A stretch of DNA of 64,000 nucleotides, from the NCBI RefSeq assembly GCF_900101875.1, contig NZ_FNAI01000002.1, positions 186,001 through 250,000 on the forward strand. The letters are read 5' to 3'. Below the pieces are notes generated by a model. The model was given only the letters and a program-made list of their open reading frames with translations, made no database searches and had not been told where the DNA came from. This stretch comes from Mucilaginibacter pineti (lineage in GTDB: Bacteria; Bacteroidota; Bacteroidia; Sphingobacteriales; Sphingobacteriaceae). A program made the position numbers and the translations under genes. Positions 1-8,731 of this stretch are shown here, piece by piece. Each line of letters opens with the position of its first letter. Positions within the stretch are counted from its first letter, which is position 1.

Positions 1-125
1 TTTAACGAACCGATAAGATCTGCACAAAGTGCAACCACCTGGTCGTTTTTTCTGCCGGCTTCCAGCAGCCCGGCGCCAAAGCCCGAGCGTGTATCTTTTT
101 TATCTGTGTAAGTATATTTCTTCAT
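1..125 (-). CDS. Transketolase C-terminal subunit, 5' fragment
   Basis: Only the first 41 codons lie in the window; the gene runs off the left edge. The translation begins MKKYTYTDKKDTRSGFGAGL and continues with a stretch ending VVALCADLIGSL, the usual opening of the pyrimidine-binding half of a split transketolase. It follows the N-terminal subunit on the same strand after a 200 bp low-complexity spacer. The two polypeptides would form one thiamine-diphosphate enzyme of the non-oxidative pentose phosphate pathway in the cytosol. The family call depends on a short fragment plus its neighbour. Confidence 0.85.
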   Translation of the reverse strand, partial: MKKYTYTDKKDTRSGFGAGLLEAGRKNDQVVALCADLIGSL

Positions 126-325
126 TTCTGTTTTCTGTGGTCTGAGGCCTGTTGCCTGAGGTGTGTGATTTTGGTTTGTGGTTTCTGGGGCTGGGTTCTG
201 AGGTGTGGCTTGTGTGGTCTTCTGAGATCTGGTTTGTGTGTTCTGAGGTGTGATGTAAAGCTGTTTTCCAACCTTCGACTCACCTCCGTCTTCCGACCTC
301 ACACAACAGACCTCACACCACAGGC
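126..325. repeat. Low-complexity CTGAGGTGTG-type spacer
   Basis: The spacer between the two transketolase subunit genes is built of degenerate copies of a word like TCTGAGGTGTG on the left and its complement (ACCTCACACAACAGACC) on the right. The two halves are roughly inverted, so a long imperfect hairpin is possible. I see no gene in it. It is unusual inside what should be one transcription unit. Confidence 0.6.
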
Positions 326-1171
326 CTAATAATCGCCCAGTGTTTCTTCTAATTGAGCCAAAGCCAGTTTCAGTTGCTCATCGTTAGGGGCAACACCATG
401 CCATTTGTGGCTGCCTGCCATAAAATCAACGCCGTACCCCATTTCGGTATGCATTAATATCATGATAGGTTTGCCCTGGCCAGTGCGGCTTTTGGCAAGC
501 TCCAGGGTTTTCACCACATCGGCCATATCATTACCTTTCATCTCCAAAACATCCCAGCCAAAGGCTACCCATTTGGCATGTAAATCGCCTAATGACAGTA
601 CCAGGTTTGTTGGTCCGTCAATTTGCTGGCCGTTTACATCAATTGTTGATATCAGGTTATCTACCTTGTTGTGGGGTGCAAACATAGCTGCTTCCCAAAT
701 TTGTCCTTCCTGTAATTCGCCATCGCCATGCAGGGTAAATACCAGTGATTTATCACCATTAAGTTTTTTAGCCAGTGCTGCGCCAATAGCAACAGATAAA
801 CCCTGACCTAACGAACCCGACGCAATGCGGATACCCGGTAAATGCTCATGCGTAGTAGGGTGACCCTGTAAGCGCGAGTTTAACTTACGGAAAGTTGCCA
901 GTTCTGCCTTATCATAATAGCCTGCATGTGCCAAAGTGCTGTAAAATACCGGCGAAATGTGGCCGTTTGATAAAAAGAAAAGGTCTTCGCCAATACCATC
1001 CATGTTAAACTTTGGATCGTGGTTCATGGCCGAAAAATAAAGGGCGGTAAAATACTCGGTGCAGCCCAATGAGCCACCCGGATGGCCCGACTGACAGCCG
1101 TGTACCATTCTAACAATATCGCGTCTGATCTGCGATGCGGTTTTTTCTAATTCTTGTATGTCTGCTTTCAT
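326..1171 (-). CDS. Transketolase N-terminal subunit
   Basis: This 281-residue protein is the diphosphate-binding half of a split transketolase (about half the length of the single-chain enzyme). GHPGGS lies at residues 29-34, and the thiamine-diphosphate/Mg motif runs from GDGELQEG (149-156) to N180. GSLGQGLSVAIGAAL (118-132) is also typical. It transfers two-carbon units between sugar phosphates together with the subunit at the left edge. ATG at 1171 is preceded by a -7-like TACTTTCG on the minus strand (1192-1199), so transcription probably begins near 1186. The gene lies downstream of bcp on the same strand. Confidence 0.95.
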   Translation of the reverse strand: MKADIQELEKTASQIRRDIVRMVHGCQSGHPGGSLGCTEYFTALYFSAMNHDPKFNMDGIGEDLFFLSNGHISPVFYSTLAHAGYYDKAELATFRKLNSRLQGHPTTHEHLPGIRIASGSLGQGLSVAIGAALAKKLNGDKSLVFTLHGDGELQEGQIWEAAMFAPHNKVDNLISTIDVNGQQIDGPTNLVLSLGDLHAKWVAFGWDVLEMKGNDMADVVKTLELAKSRTGQGKPIMILMHTEMGYGVDFMAGSHKWHGVAPNDEQLKLALAQLEETLGDY

Positions 1172-1191
1172 TAAAAGTGATTAGGGAAAGG

Positions 1192-1199
1192 CGAAAGTA
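1192..1199 (-). promoter_or_regulatory. Candidate -7 element of the transketolase genes
   Basis: Read on the minus strand this is TACTTTCG, one mismatch from the Bacteroidota -7 consensus TAnnTTTG. It sits 20 nt before the start codon at 1171. The same TACTTTCGCC word occurs before the TonB-linked barrel gene. No clear -33 element was seen. Confidence 0.35.
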
Positions 1200-1239
1200 A
1201 TAAAATTTATAATAATGATTGTTCTTTTAACACTTATTA

Positions 1240-1698
1240 TTAAATAAGGTCGAGAATTTGTTGTGACGAATTTTTGGTATCTACCTTATCAATTACTTTG
1301 GTAATGATGCCATCACCATTAATAATAAAGGTGGTGCGGGCGGTGCCCATATATTTTTTGCCGTACATATTTTTTTCAACCCAAACGCCGTAGGCTTCAA
1401 CAATTTGTTTTTCGTTATCGGCAATCAGGGTAAATGGCAGGCTGTATTTGGTTTCGAATTTTTTGTGCGATTTTTCGTCGTCGGTACTTACGCCGATAAC
1501 TTCAAAGCCCTTGCCTAATAACGATTGGTAATTATCCCTGAAATCGCATGATTCGGCAGTACAGCCCGGGGTATCATCTTTGGGATAAAAATAAAGGATC
1601 ACATTTTTGCCTTTATAATCGCTCAGCGAAACGGTTTTACCGTTTTGGTCGTTAGCTGTAAACTCGGGGGCTTTATCGCCGTCTTTTAAAGTTGCCAT
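1240..1698 (-). CDS. bcp: Thioredoxin-dependent thiol peroxidase (Bcp-type peroxiredoxin)
   Basis: The 152-residue protein reduces hydrogen and organic peroxides in the cytosol using thioredoxin. The peroxidatic cysteine C46 sits in the motif DDTPGCTAESCDFRD, and C51 five residues on is the resolving cysteine of the BCP/PrxQ subgroup. Length and N-terminus (MATLKDGDKAPEF) match the family. It lies 84 bp downstream of the M23 peptidase on the same strand. The ATG at 1698 is well placed; a longer upstream frame was ignored because it runs into unrelated sequence. Confidence 0.95.
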   Translation of the reverse strand: MATLKDGDKAPEFTANDQNGKTVSLSDYKGKNVILYFYPKDDTPGCTAESCDFRDNYQSLLGKGFEVIGVSTDDEKSHKKFETKYSLPFTLIADNEKQIVEAYGVWVEKNMYGKKYMGTARTTFIINGDGIITKVIDKVDTKNSSQQILDLI

Positions 1699-1782
1699 GT
1701 TTTTATTTGAGTTATGAGTTTCGTGTTGCCAGGGGCGAGGGACTGTTTTGTTACTCGAACCAGACTACCCGAACCCCGATCC

Positions 1783-3498
1783 TTACCTATAAAATTCCGC
1801 AGTAAAATCTGCAAAGTTGTTTTTGTTATCGCCAATGGTAAGCTTAAACACATGCTTGCCCGGGCCAATATCGCCGCTAAAGGTATAACTTAGAATTTTA
1901 CTTTTATAATCGTGTTCCATTAACACCCATTTATTGTCGATAGTACCCACGTAGCTTTTTATACCCGACAGGTTATCACTCATCCTGAAATTGATGCTGC
2001 GGGCTGCGGCCATGTGACTGCCATTTTTAATATTAAGCGGTGTAATTACAGGCGGCACGGTATCTATTTTTATGTAGAAATCGCCAAAGCTGGCCGGTTG
2101 GCCTTTTACATAGCCATCCTGGTAATAGCCGCCCTGGCAAAAGCCCGCGGTGCTTACAATTACGGCTTTATCGGCATACTTACCCAGGTCAACATCGGGT
2201 TTTATCCAAAGGCTGTAACTGTCGTGAATAGGGGTAAGCGCGTTATGAATATGGTGTACCTGCGAATAACCATTCACCGGTTTTGCCGAAACGGAGTAAA
2301 TAAAATCCAGATCGTCATACAAATTGCCCGGGCTAACGCTAACTTTTACCTTATCGGTGCTAAACTCACTTTTCTCGTCGTAATGAAACAGGGTGCCCGC
2401 TATTTTGGTAATCGGCGCGTTAAATGCCGATGATTGTATTTTTAATTTCAGTGAGGAAGTATTACCGGCAACATCTTTTACTACATATTCCACATCATGC
2501 AACGCATTATCATTAAAAGTGATGATACCGCGGTTAATGGATTGCGGATAAAGCGAAATATGGCTTCCCGGCATTATAAAGCACTTCTGCATCCACCTGC
2601 GCGATGAGGTGAACGCCGGGTAATCAATATAAGCGTTAATGGCATGGGTTTGATCGAACGCGAAACGTTCAACGGCAAACGTATAAACCGTTTGGCCATC
2701 CAGCTTTAGCTCCAGCGAGTAAATGCCGTTATGATTGGCTGATGTGCTATTCATATCGGTGGTATTAATACCGAAGCCAATGTTGCCGCTTAAATGTAAA
2801 ACCTGCGGCTTGGTAAGGTGGTAACTGCCCGCCGCGCCGGTAACGCCTAAAAATTCCTTTGGCGTTTTTTCGCTGAACGGGTTACCGTTGAGATGGTAAA
2901 TACCGATGGAGGTGATAGATGGCGGTACCTTATCCGGAATAGTTAAACCGAACAACTGGGCGTTAATGGTTTCCTCCGTTTGGCTGTCCCTGATCTCGAA
3001 ATGCACATGCGGCCCCGCCGATGCACCAGCGTTGCCGGAGATGGCAAAAACTTCGTCCTTACAAACTTTTACCTGCGTGGCTTCCAGTTTAAAATCGGCC
3101 TCGTAGGTTTGATGATCATACTGGTAGGCTTTAACCAGGGCTGCAATTGCCGCGCTAAAACTTTGCAGGTGACCATAAACGGTGGTGTACCCATTAGGGT
3201 GTGTTATATAAACCGCCCTACCAAAACCACCAAACTGTACACGTACCCTTGATACATAACCATCGGCGGCGGCATGTACAGGGTAACCGGTGCGCTGGTT
3301 GGTTTTAAAATCCAATCCCGAATGGAAATGCGCGGGCCGCAATTCGCCAAAAGAACCTGCCGTAGTAGGCGGCAGATCAAGCGGGTAGCGAAAATAATTT
3401 TGCGGGTATTGCTTACTTTGTATAATGGGCGACTGCTGCGCATTGGCGTAAAAGCCCAGGTACAGCGCGCATAGGGTAATAATATATTTTTTTATCAT
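1783..3498 (-). CDS. Secreted M23 (LytM) family metallopeptidase
   Basis: The 571-residue protein begins with a signal peptide (about residues 1-20, ending ANAQ), so it acts in the periplasm or at the cell surface. The LytM zinc site is complete: H59 and D63 in HSGLDF, and the HVH pair 164-166 in GPHVHFEIR. The catalytic domain is N-terminal (about 35-180). The remaining roughly 380 residues look like beta-rich Ig-like modules and match no specific family I can name. Cleavage of peptidoglycan cross-bridges is the family activity; a regulatory role is possible. Its start is only 3 bp after the end of the FAH-family gene, suggesting coexpression. Confidence 0.9.
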   Translation of the reverse strand: MIKKYIITLCALYLGFYANAQQSPIIQSKQYPQNYFRYPLDLPPTTAGSFGELRPAHFHSGLDFKTNQRTGYPVHAAADGYVSRVRVQFGGFGRAVYITHPNGYTTVYGHLQSFSAAIAALVKAYQYDHQTYEADFKLEATQVKVCKDEVFAISGNAGASAGPHVHFEIRDSQTEETINAQLFGLTIPDKVPPSITSIGIYHLNGNPFSEKTPKEFLGVTGAAGSYHLTKPQVLHLSGNIGFGINTTDMNSTSANHNGIYSLELKLDGQTVYTFAVERFAFDQTHAINAYIDYPAFTSSRRWMQKCFIMPGSHISLYPQSINRGIITFNDNALHDVEYVVKDVAGNTSSLKLKIQSSAFNAPITKIAGTLFHYDEKSEFSTDKVKVSVSPGNLYDDLDFIYSVSAKPVNGYSQVHHIHNALTPIHDSYSLWIKPDVDLGKYADKAVIVSTAGFCQGGYYQDGYVKGQPASFGDFYIKIDTVPPVITPLNIKNGSHMAAARSINFRMSDNLSGIKSYVGTIDNKWVLMEHDYKSKILSYTFSGDIGPGKHVFKLTIGDNKNNFADFTAEFYR

Positions 3499-3501
3499 TA
3501 G

Positions 3502-4113
3502 TTATTTAACGTAAAAGTCAAGCAGTTTTTCATCTTCCAGATAGCCTTCCAGCCTGTCGCCAACTTTTACTTTTGATACACCCGCGGGGGTGCCTGTAAA
3601 TATAAGGTCGCCCTTTTTTAGGGTGATGTATTGTGAAACAAAGGCAATAATACTTTCAAACGAAAACAGCAGATCGCGGGTATTGCCCTGCTGCCTTACT
3701 TCGCCGTTTATTTCCAGCTTAAAACCCACCTGGTAAATATCCGCGAATTTGGTTTTGGGCACAAAGTTGCTCACCGGCGCCGAGCCGTCAAACGCTTTGG
3801 CCAGTTCCCAGGGCAGGCCCTTTTCTTTATGGCGGGTTTGGATATCGCGTGCCGTAAAATCAATACCCAGGGCAACTTCTTCGTAATAGCCGGCCGCAAA
3901 TTTCTCGGTAATATGCTTACCTTCTTTGCTTATTTTAAGCACTATCTCAATTTCGTGGTGTATATCGTCAGAAAAATCGGGGTGGTAAAAAGGTTTGTTA
4001 TCCTTTAACAAGGCGGTATCCGGCTTCATAAAAATAACCGGGACAGCCGGCACCGGGTTATTTAATTCCTTAGCATGTTCAGCATAGTTGCGGCCAATGG
4101 CAATTATTTTCAT
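3502..4113 (-). CDS. Fumarylacetoacetate hydrolase (FAH) family protein
   Basis: At 203 residues this is a compact FAH-fold enzyme of the YcgM/FAHD1 type. Metal ligands E54 and E56 (EIEIV) and the GIDFTARD segment (83-90) are present, and FTGTPAGVSKVKVGD near the C-terminus is the usual second signature. Relatives act as acylpyruvase, oxaloacetate decarboxylase or hydrolases of 2-keto acids; the sequence does not settle the substrate. It is the first gene of the minus-strand run continuing into the M23 peptidase. Confidence 0.9.
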   Translation of the reverse strand: MKIIAIGRNYAEHAKELNNPVPAVPVIFMKPDTALLKDNKPFYHPDFSDDIHHEIEIVLKISKEGKHITEKFAAGYYEEVALGIDFTARDIQTRHKEKGLPWELAKAFDGSAPVSNFVPKTKFADIYQVGFKLEINGEVRQQGNTRDLLFSFESIIAFVSQYITLKKGDLIFTGTPAGVSKVKVGDRLEGYLEDEKLLDFYVK

Positions 4114-4224
4114 TTTGTTATTTGGATTTCGTTAAACGGGCTATTTATACCCAGCGGTTCAAAAATCTAAAATTAATCCCAAATTGAACGTCTGGAATCC
4201 GAAATAAATATAGGGAAGGCATTA

Positions 4225-4297
4225 TATAGCTGCTCCGTAGGAGCTACCTATTTGTAGAAAAAATGATATGATGTTTTTGCACCGTTAGGTGCTACCC
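4225..4297 (-). repeat. REP-like hairpins at the 3' side of the RAYT gene
   Basis: Two hairpins preceded by GTAG are read on the minus strand. One, just after the transposase stop, is GTAG followed by the stem-loop GCACC-TAAC-GGTGC (4278-4297). The other, further left (about 4229-4257), has the stem GCTCC-TAC-GGAGC and is bordered by TACAAATAG. A GTAG head plus imperfect stem-loop is the published layout of REP sequences recognised by RAYT proteins. The stems differ between copies but stay paired. Confidence 0.7.
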
Positions 4298-4762
4298 TTA
4301 ATCTAACAGATCATTAAAAACGTATTTTTCATCATAATCAATCGAATAATCTTTTAATATGTCCAGGTATTCGGCTTTAAATGATTTTTTAAGATGATGT
4401 TGTTTTTGATTGATTATATATTTTACAACTCCATCTATTTGCGATTTGCTGTTGCTAAAAGCGCCATAACCTTCCTGCCAATGGAATTTTCTTTTGGTAA
4501 AACCTTCCTTGTTTATAAATTCGGAACTATCACCTTTAACGAGGCGCATCATATCGGATATTGATTGTTTAGGATTTAGACCGATAAGCATGTGTAGATG
4601 GTCGCTGGCGGAGTTTATAACTAACATTTTATGCCCGTTATTTTGAACAATTCCGGTTATGTAGCTATGCAAACGATCTTCCCATAAGGTGTCTATAATT
4701 GCCAGCCGGTATTTTACAGCGAATACGCAATGGATATAAAGTTGTGTATAAGTATTAGGCAT
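4298..4762 (-). CDS. REP-associated tyrosine transposase (IS200-like, Y1 HUH family)
   Basis: The 154-residue protein (start MPNTYTQLYIHCVFAVK; an in-frame ATG 15 nt upstream is less likely) has the Y1 transposase fold. The metal-binding HUH motif is HLH (H55, H57) and the catalytic tyrosine is Y115 in VVKYIINQKQHH; WQEGYGAFS (95-103) is the conserved central motif. All catalytic residues are intact. Such enzymes nick single-stranded DNA at REP hairpins. It stands alone with no TnpB. GTAG-headed hairpins flank it on both sides in opposite orientation, and a 15-unit array of related hairpins lies on its 5' side, so I call it a RAYT rather than an ordinary IS200 element. Confidence 0.85.
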   Translation of the reverse strand: MPNTYTQLYIHCVFAVKYRLAIIDTLWEDRLHSYITGIVQNNGHKMLVINSASDHLHMLIGLNPKQSISDMMRLVKGDSSEFINKEGFTKRKFHWQEGYGAFSNSKSQIDGVVKYIINQKQHHLKKSFKAEYLDILKDYSIDYDEKYVFNDLLD

Positions 4763-4788
4763 TATCAAATTTAACAAAATTGTTATTA

Positions 4789-5920
4789 GGGTAGCCTCTA
4801 CGAGGCAAAGAAATCGATGTTCATTCTTTGCTACAAATGTTTTCCCCCGATGGGGGATTAACTACGGCGTAAGGTACTACCTATTTGTAGGCGTTCATTT
4901 TTCTACAAATGCTTTCCCCTGATGGGGGATTAACCTACGGCGTAATGTACTACCTATTTGTAATTCTTATTACAAATAGGTAGTACCCGATGGAGGATTA
5001 GCCTGCACCGTTAGGTGCTACCTATTTGTAGGCGTTCATTTTTCTACAAATGCTTTCCCCCTATGGGGGATTAACCTACGGCGTAAGGTACTACCTATTT
5101 GTAATTCTTATTACAAATATTTCTCCCCGATGGAGGATTAGCCTACGGCGTACGGTACTACCTATTTGTAGCGTTCATTTTTCTACAAATGCTTTCCCCC
5201 GATGGGGGATTAACCTACGGCGTAAGGTACTACCTATTTGTAGGCGTTCATTTTTCTACAAATGCTTTCCCCCGATGGGGGATTAACTACGGCGTAAGGT
5301 ACTACCTATTTGTAGGCGTTCATTTTTCTACAAATGCTTTCCCCTGATGGGGGATTAACCTACGGCGTAAGGTACTACCTATTTGTAATTCTTATTACAA
5401 ATATTTCTCCCCGATGGAGGATTAGCCTGCACCGTTAGGTGCTACCTATTTGTAGCGTTCATTTTTCTACAAATGCTTTCCCCCGATGGGGGATTAACTA
5501 CGGCGTAAGGTACTACCTATTTGTAGGCGTTCATTTTTCTACAAATGCTTTCCCCTGATGGGGGATTAACCTACGGCGTAAGGTACTACCTATTTGTAAT
5601 TCTTATTACAAATATTTCTCCCCGATGGAGGATTAGCCTGCACCGTTAGGTACTACCTATTTGTAGCGTTCATTTTTCTACAAATGCTTTCCCCCGATGG
5701 GGGATTAACTACGGCGTAAGGTACTACCTATTTGTAGGCCTTCATTTTTCTACAAATGCTTTCCCCTGATGGGGGATTAACCTACGGCGTAAGGTACTAC
5801 CTATTTGTAATTCTTATTACAAATATTTCTCCCCGATGGAGGATTAGCCTGCACCGTTAGGTGCTACCTATTTGTAGTAGACAAGGCAGCCCGATAACCT
5901 TTGCCTCGTAGAGGCTACCC
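4789..5920. repeat. REP-like hairpin array bounded by inverted repeats
   Basis: About 1.13 kb made of 15 units of roughly 65-80 bp. Each unit runs from CTACAAAT to ATTTGTAG and contains a C5-GAT-G5-type hairpin plus a second hairpin of the kind GCACC-GTTA-GGTGC or a degenerate TACGGCGTAAGGTA. Three unit types (A, B, C, distinguished by GATTAACTAC, GATTAACCTAC and GATTAGCCTGC) recur in the order A-B-C with a 211 bp period; units 7-15 are three near-identical copies. The whole array is bounded by a perfect 22 bp inverted repeat (4789-4810 and 5899-5920), each arm itself a GTAG-headed hairpin GCCTC-TAC-GAGGC. No believable gene lies inside. Confidence 0.85.
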
Positions 5921-5980
5921 ACTCAGGGGAAAATATTGACTAAATTGGATGGTGACGACGAAACAAATCCGAAATGAAGC

Positions 5981-6511
5981 TTACAATACCGAAATTCGTT
6001 TGATAACCGATTCGGTGCCGGCTACTACGCGTACAAAATAAAAGCCGCGGGTAAGTTTGTTATTAACGGGATAGTTAAAGCTGTGATCGCCAATATCAAC
6101 CCTTTGCGAAAACAGGGTGGTAATATCATTCCCCAGCATATCCATTATTTTAATAGTAACGTTGGCATTACGGCTTACGGAGTATTTTACATTTATCTGG
6201 TCGGTAACCGGGTTGGGGTAAGTTTGTACCTCGTTAAGCAATTTATCATCAGGGCGGGATACGCTAACTTTAACGCTTGATGTTACGGCCGGTTTTAAAG
6301 GGGGTAATACCAGGTGCAGTCCGTTTTTTAAATAAGATGTTTTGCCTGCCTTGGTTTTTGTTGGGTGCAGGTAAGTAGTATCGCTTTTAAGCGGCTTATT
6401 TTTGATCGGAGCAGCTCCTGCTACAAACGCAAAGTTCATAAAAATTGCTGTCGCAATTAATATGCACCACGTGTAAGTGTAAATACAGGAATAAGTAATT
6501 TTCCGTCTCAT
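5981..6511 (-). CDS. Small secreted protein with a T9SS type A sorting domain
   Basis: The 176-residue protein has an N-terminal membrane/signal segment (about residues 12-33) and a C-terminal Por secretion domain. That domain starts at TYPNPVTDQINVKYS and includes VTIKIMDMLGNDI and the terminal GFYFVRVVAGTESVIKRISV. It should be exported by Sec, sorted by the type IX system, and released or anchored at the surface. Only about 60 residues lie between signal and sorting domain, so there is hardly any cargo. It is divergent from kup, and TACTTTTG on the minus strand (6528-6535) fits a promoter. Confidence 0.85.
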   Translation of the reverse strand: MRRKITYSCIYTYTWCILIATAIFMNFAFVAGAAPIKNKPLKSDTTYLHPTKTKAGKTSYLKNGLHLVLPPLKPAVTSSVKVSVSRPDDKLLNEVQTYPNPVTDQINVKYSVSRNANVTIKIMDMLGNDITTLFSQRVDIGDHSFNYPVNNKLTRGFYFVRVVAGTESVIKRISVL

Positions 6512-6527
6512 GATTAAGTCTTGGTTA

Positions 6528-6535
6528 CAAAAGTA
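6528..6535 (-). promoter_or_regulatory. Candidate -7 element of the T9SS-tagged protein gene
   Basis: The minus strand reads TACTTTTG, an exact match to the Bacteroidota TAnnTTTG consensus. It ends 16 nt before the ATG at 6511. The -33 region is not obvious. Confidence 0.45.
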
Positions 6536-6679
6536 TAAATAATGCCCTCATCAACTAAAAAAATGCACTTTTTATAAAACTTTTTAACAAATTTTAACAA
6601 TATACAAAGCTTTAAGGGTATTGACTTATAATTTACTTATACGTTTAACGATAATTTAAGTTTTAACGGAAAAATTTAA

Positions 6680-6687
6680 TATTTTTG
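6680..6687 (+). promoter_or_regulatory. Candidate -7 element of kup
   Basis: TATTTTTG matches TAnnTTTG exactly and sits 19 nt before the GTG start of kup, leaving a leader of about 14 nt. A matching -33 TTTG is not clear. Confidence 0.4.
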
Positions 6688-6706
6688 GGCTTTTTAAAAC
6701 AATAAC

Positions 6707-8656
6707 GTGTCAAACCATAAAGATCTGCAAAAACTGACGGCCGCCGGCCTTCTGATCAGTTTAGGAATAATTTACGGTGATATTGGTACTTCCCCACTAT
6801 ACGTATTTAAAGCCATCGTTGGACAGCAACGAATTTCTGAAACCCTTATTCTGGGTGGTGTATCCCTCATTTTCTGGACATTAACGCTGCAAACCACATT
6901 AAAATACGTGGTAATAACGCTGCGTGCCGATAACAAGGGTGAGGGAGGCATATTCTCCCTGTTTTCGCTGGTGCGCCGTAAGGCAAAATGGCTTATAGTA
7001 CCCGCTGTAGTTGGTGGCTGCGCCCTGCTTGCCGATGGTATCATTACCCCGCCTATTACTATTTCATCGGCCATTGAGGGTTTGCAAACCACGTTTCCGC
7101 ATTTGCCCACTGTTGAAATTGTAATGGCCATTATTACCGGTTTATTCATCATACAGCAATTTGGTACATCATTGGTTGGTAAGGCTTTTGGACCTATCAT
7201 GTTCATCTGGTTTACCATGATGGGCGTTTTGGGTATTTCTTATATCGTTCTTTCGCCGGGTATTGTGCGGGCTTTAAACCCTTACTACGCTTATGAATTA
7301 CTTAGGCATAGCACAAGCGGCAACGCGTTTATTGTATTGGGTGCGGTATTTTTATGTACAACGGGTGCCGAGGCTTTATATTCAGATTTGGGCCATTGCG
7401 GTAAACAAAACATCCGCATCAGCTGGATATATGTTAAAACCTGCTTAATATTAAATTACCTGGGCCAGGCGGTTTGGCTGCTGCAACGCAACAACAGTAT
7501 CATTAACCTTAACGTTAACAACCCTTTTTATAAAATAATGCCCGATTGGTTCCTGATCTTCGGTATCGGGATAGCTACGGTAGCGGCAGTAATTGCCAGC
7601 CAGGCGCTTATTTCAGGATCGTTTACGCTTATTGCCGAGGCGGTGAGATTAAACCTTTGGCCAAAAGTAAAGATCAACTATCCATCTGAGCAAAAAGGGC
7701 AATTATATGTGCCCAGCGTTAACTGGTTGCTTTGGGCCGGTTGTTTGGGTGTGGTGATCATCTTCCGCCATTCAGACAGGATGGAAGCTGCTTACGGTTT
7801 AAGTATTACGGTGGCCATGCTCATGACCACTATACTGGTATCAAAATTCCTGCAGCGTAAAAAAGTACCATCATACATGATCACCGCGTTTTTGGTTATC
7901 TACCTGTTTATTGAGGGCACTTTCCTTGCGGGTAACCTGGTTAAGTTTGTGCATGGCGGCTGGTTCACGCTGTCTATTGGCTTTGTACTGTTCACCATCA
8001 TGTGGACATGGCATACCGCACGCAAGATCCGTAACCGTTACGTGAAATTTGTTGGGATAGACGATTACTACAATATCATAAATGAACTGAGTGCCGACGA
8101 AAGCGTACCCAAATACGCATCGCAGCTGGTGTACTTAACCAGTGCCAACTTTAACTCAGAAATTGAATCGAAAATAGTTTACTCCATTTTACAAAAGCAG
8201 CCTAAGCGTGCCGATGTATATTGGCTGGTTCACGTTGATGTGGTGGATGAGCCTTACAAACGCGAGTACGAGGTTGATTTCCTGGTGCCAAACAAACTTA
8301 TCCGTATTGACTTTAAATTAGGTTTCAGGGTTGAGCAGCAGATAAACCTCCTGTTCAGGAAAGTAGTTGAAGACCTGGTTAAAAAAGGCGAGGTAGATAT
8401 TACCAGTAACTACAAATCATTAAACAAACACAAAATTGTGGGCGATTTTAGATTTGTGGTGATCGAGAAAGTATTATCGCGTTCACATAACCTTTCGTTT
8501 TACGAGCGTTTTATTATGGATTTTTATGTTTACCTGAAAAAGGTGAGCTTATCAGAAGAACGCGGTTTCGGCCTCGACCTGAGTTTTGTTACGGTTGAAA
8601 AAGTTCCGCTGATGCTATCCATTCCGGATGCGGTTGAGATCCATCGCGTAAATTAA
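6707..8656 (+). CDS. kup: Kup family potassium uptake protein
   Basis: The 649-residue protein is a KUP/HAK/KT transporter. The first membrane segment carries GIIYGDIGTSPLYV, followed by about 11 more hydrophobic segments to residue 435 and a hydrophilic cytoplasmic C-terminal domain of about 200 residues. It imports K+, probably with protons. Translation starts at GTG (SNHKDLQKL follows); no in-frame ATG lies between it and the first membrane segment. Length and motifs are normal for the family. A PAP2 phosphatase gene follows after 75 bp. Confidence 0.95.
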   Translation: MSNHKDLQKLTAAGLLISLGIIYGDIGTSPLYVFKAIVGQQRISETLILGGVSLIFWTLTLQTTLKYVVITLRADNKGEGGIFSLFSLVRRKAKWLIVPAVVGGCALLADGIITPPITISSAIEGLQTTFPHLPTVEIVMAIITGLFIIQQFGTSLVGKAFGPIMFIWFTMMGVLGISYIVLSPGIVRALNPYYAYELLRHSTSGNAFIVLGAVFLCTTGAEALYSDLGHCGKQNIRISWIYVKTCLILNYLGQAVWLLQRNNSIINLNVNNPFYKIMPDWFLIFGIGIATVAAVIASQALISGSFTLIAEAVRLNLWPKVKINYPSEQKGQLYVPSVNWLLWAGCLGVVIIFRHSDRMEAAYGLSITVAMLMTTILVSKFLQRKKVPSYMITAFLVIYLFIEGTFLAGNLVKFVHGGWFTLSIGFVLFTIMWTWHTARKIRNRYVKFVGIDDYYNIINELSADESVPKYASQLVYLTSANFNSEIESKIVYSILQKQPKRADVYWLVHVDVVDEPYKREYEVDFLVPNKLIRIDFKLGFRVEQQINLLFRKVVEDLVKKGEVDITSNYKSLNKHKIVGDFRFVVIEKVLSRSHNLSFYERFIMDFYVYLKKVSLSEERGFGLDLSFVTVEKVPLMLSIPDAVEIHRVN

Positions 8657-8731
8657 ATTTGCATTAAGCGTATATTAATTCAGAATTACTACAGAATATT
8701 TTTTGATATTTACGGAGTCATATAATAGCCC

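Noticed and set aside
2014..2433. Antisense frame inside the M23 peptidase gene
   Set aside because: Shadow of the real gene; no family features.
5050..5286. Open frame with RWG/PICR-rich translation in the hairpin array
   Set aside because: It is a translation of the repeat units; the peptide repeats with the DNA period and there is no start context.
4789..5920. CRISPR array
   Set aside because: Units are themselves palindromic, differ from one another and alternate in three types; there are no constant repeats with unique spacers and no cas genes.
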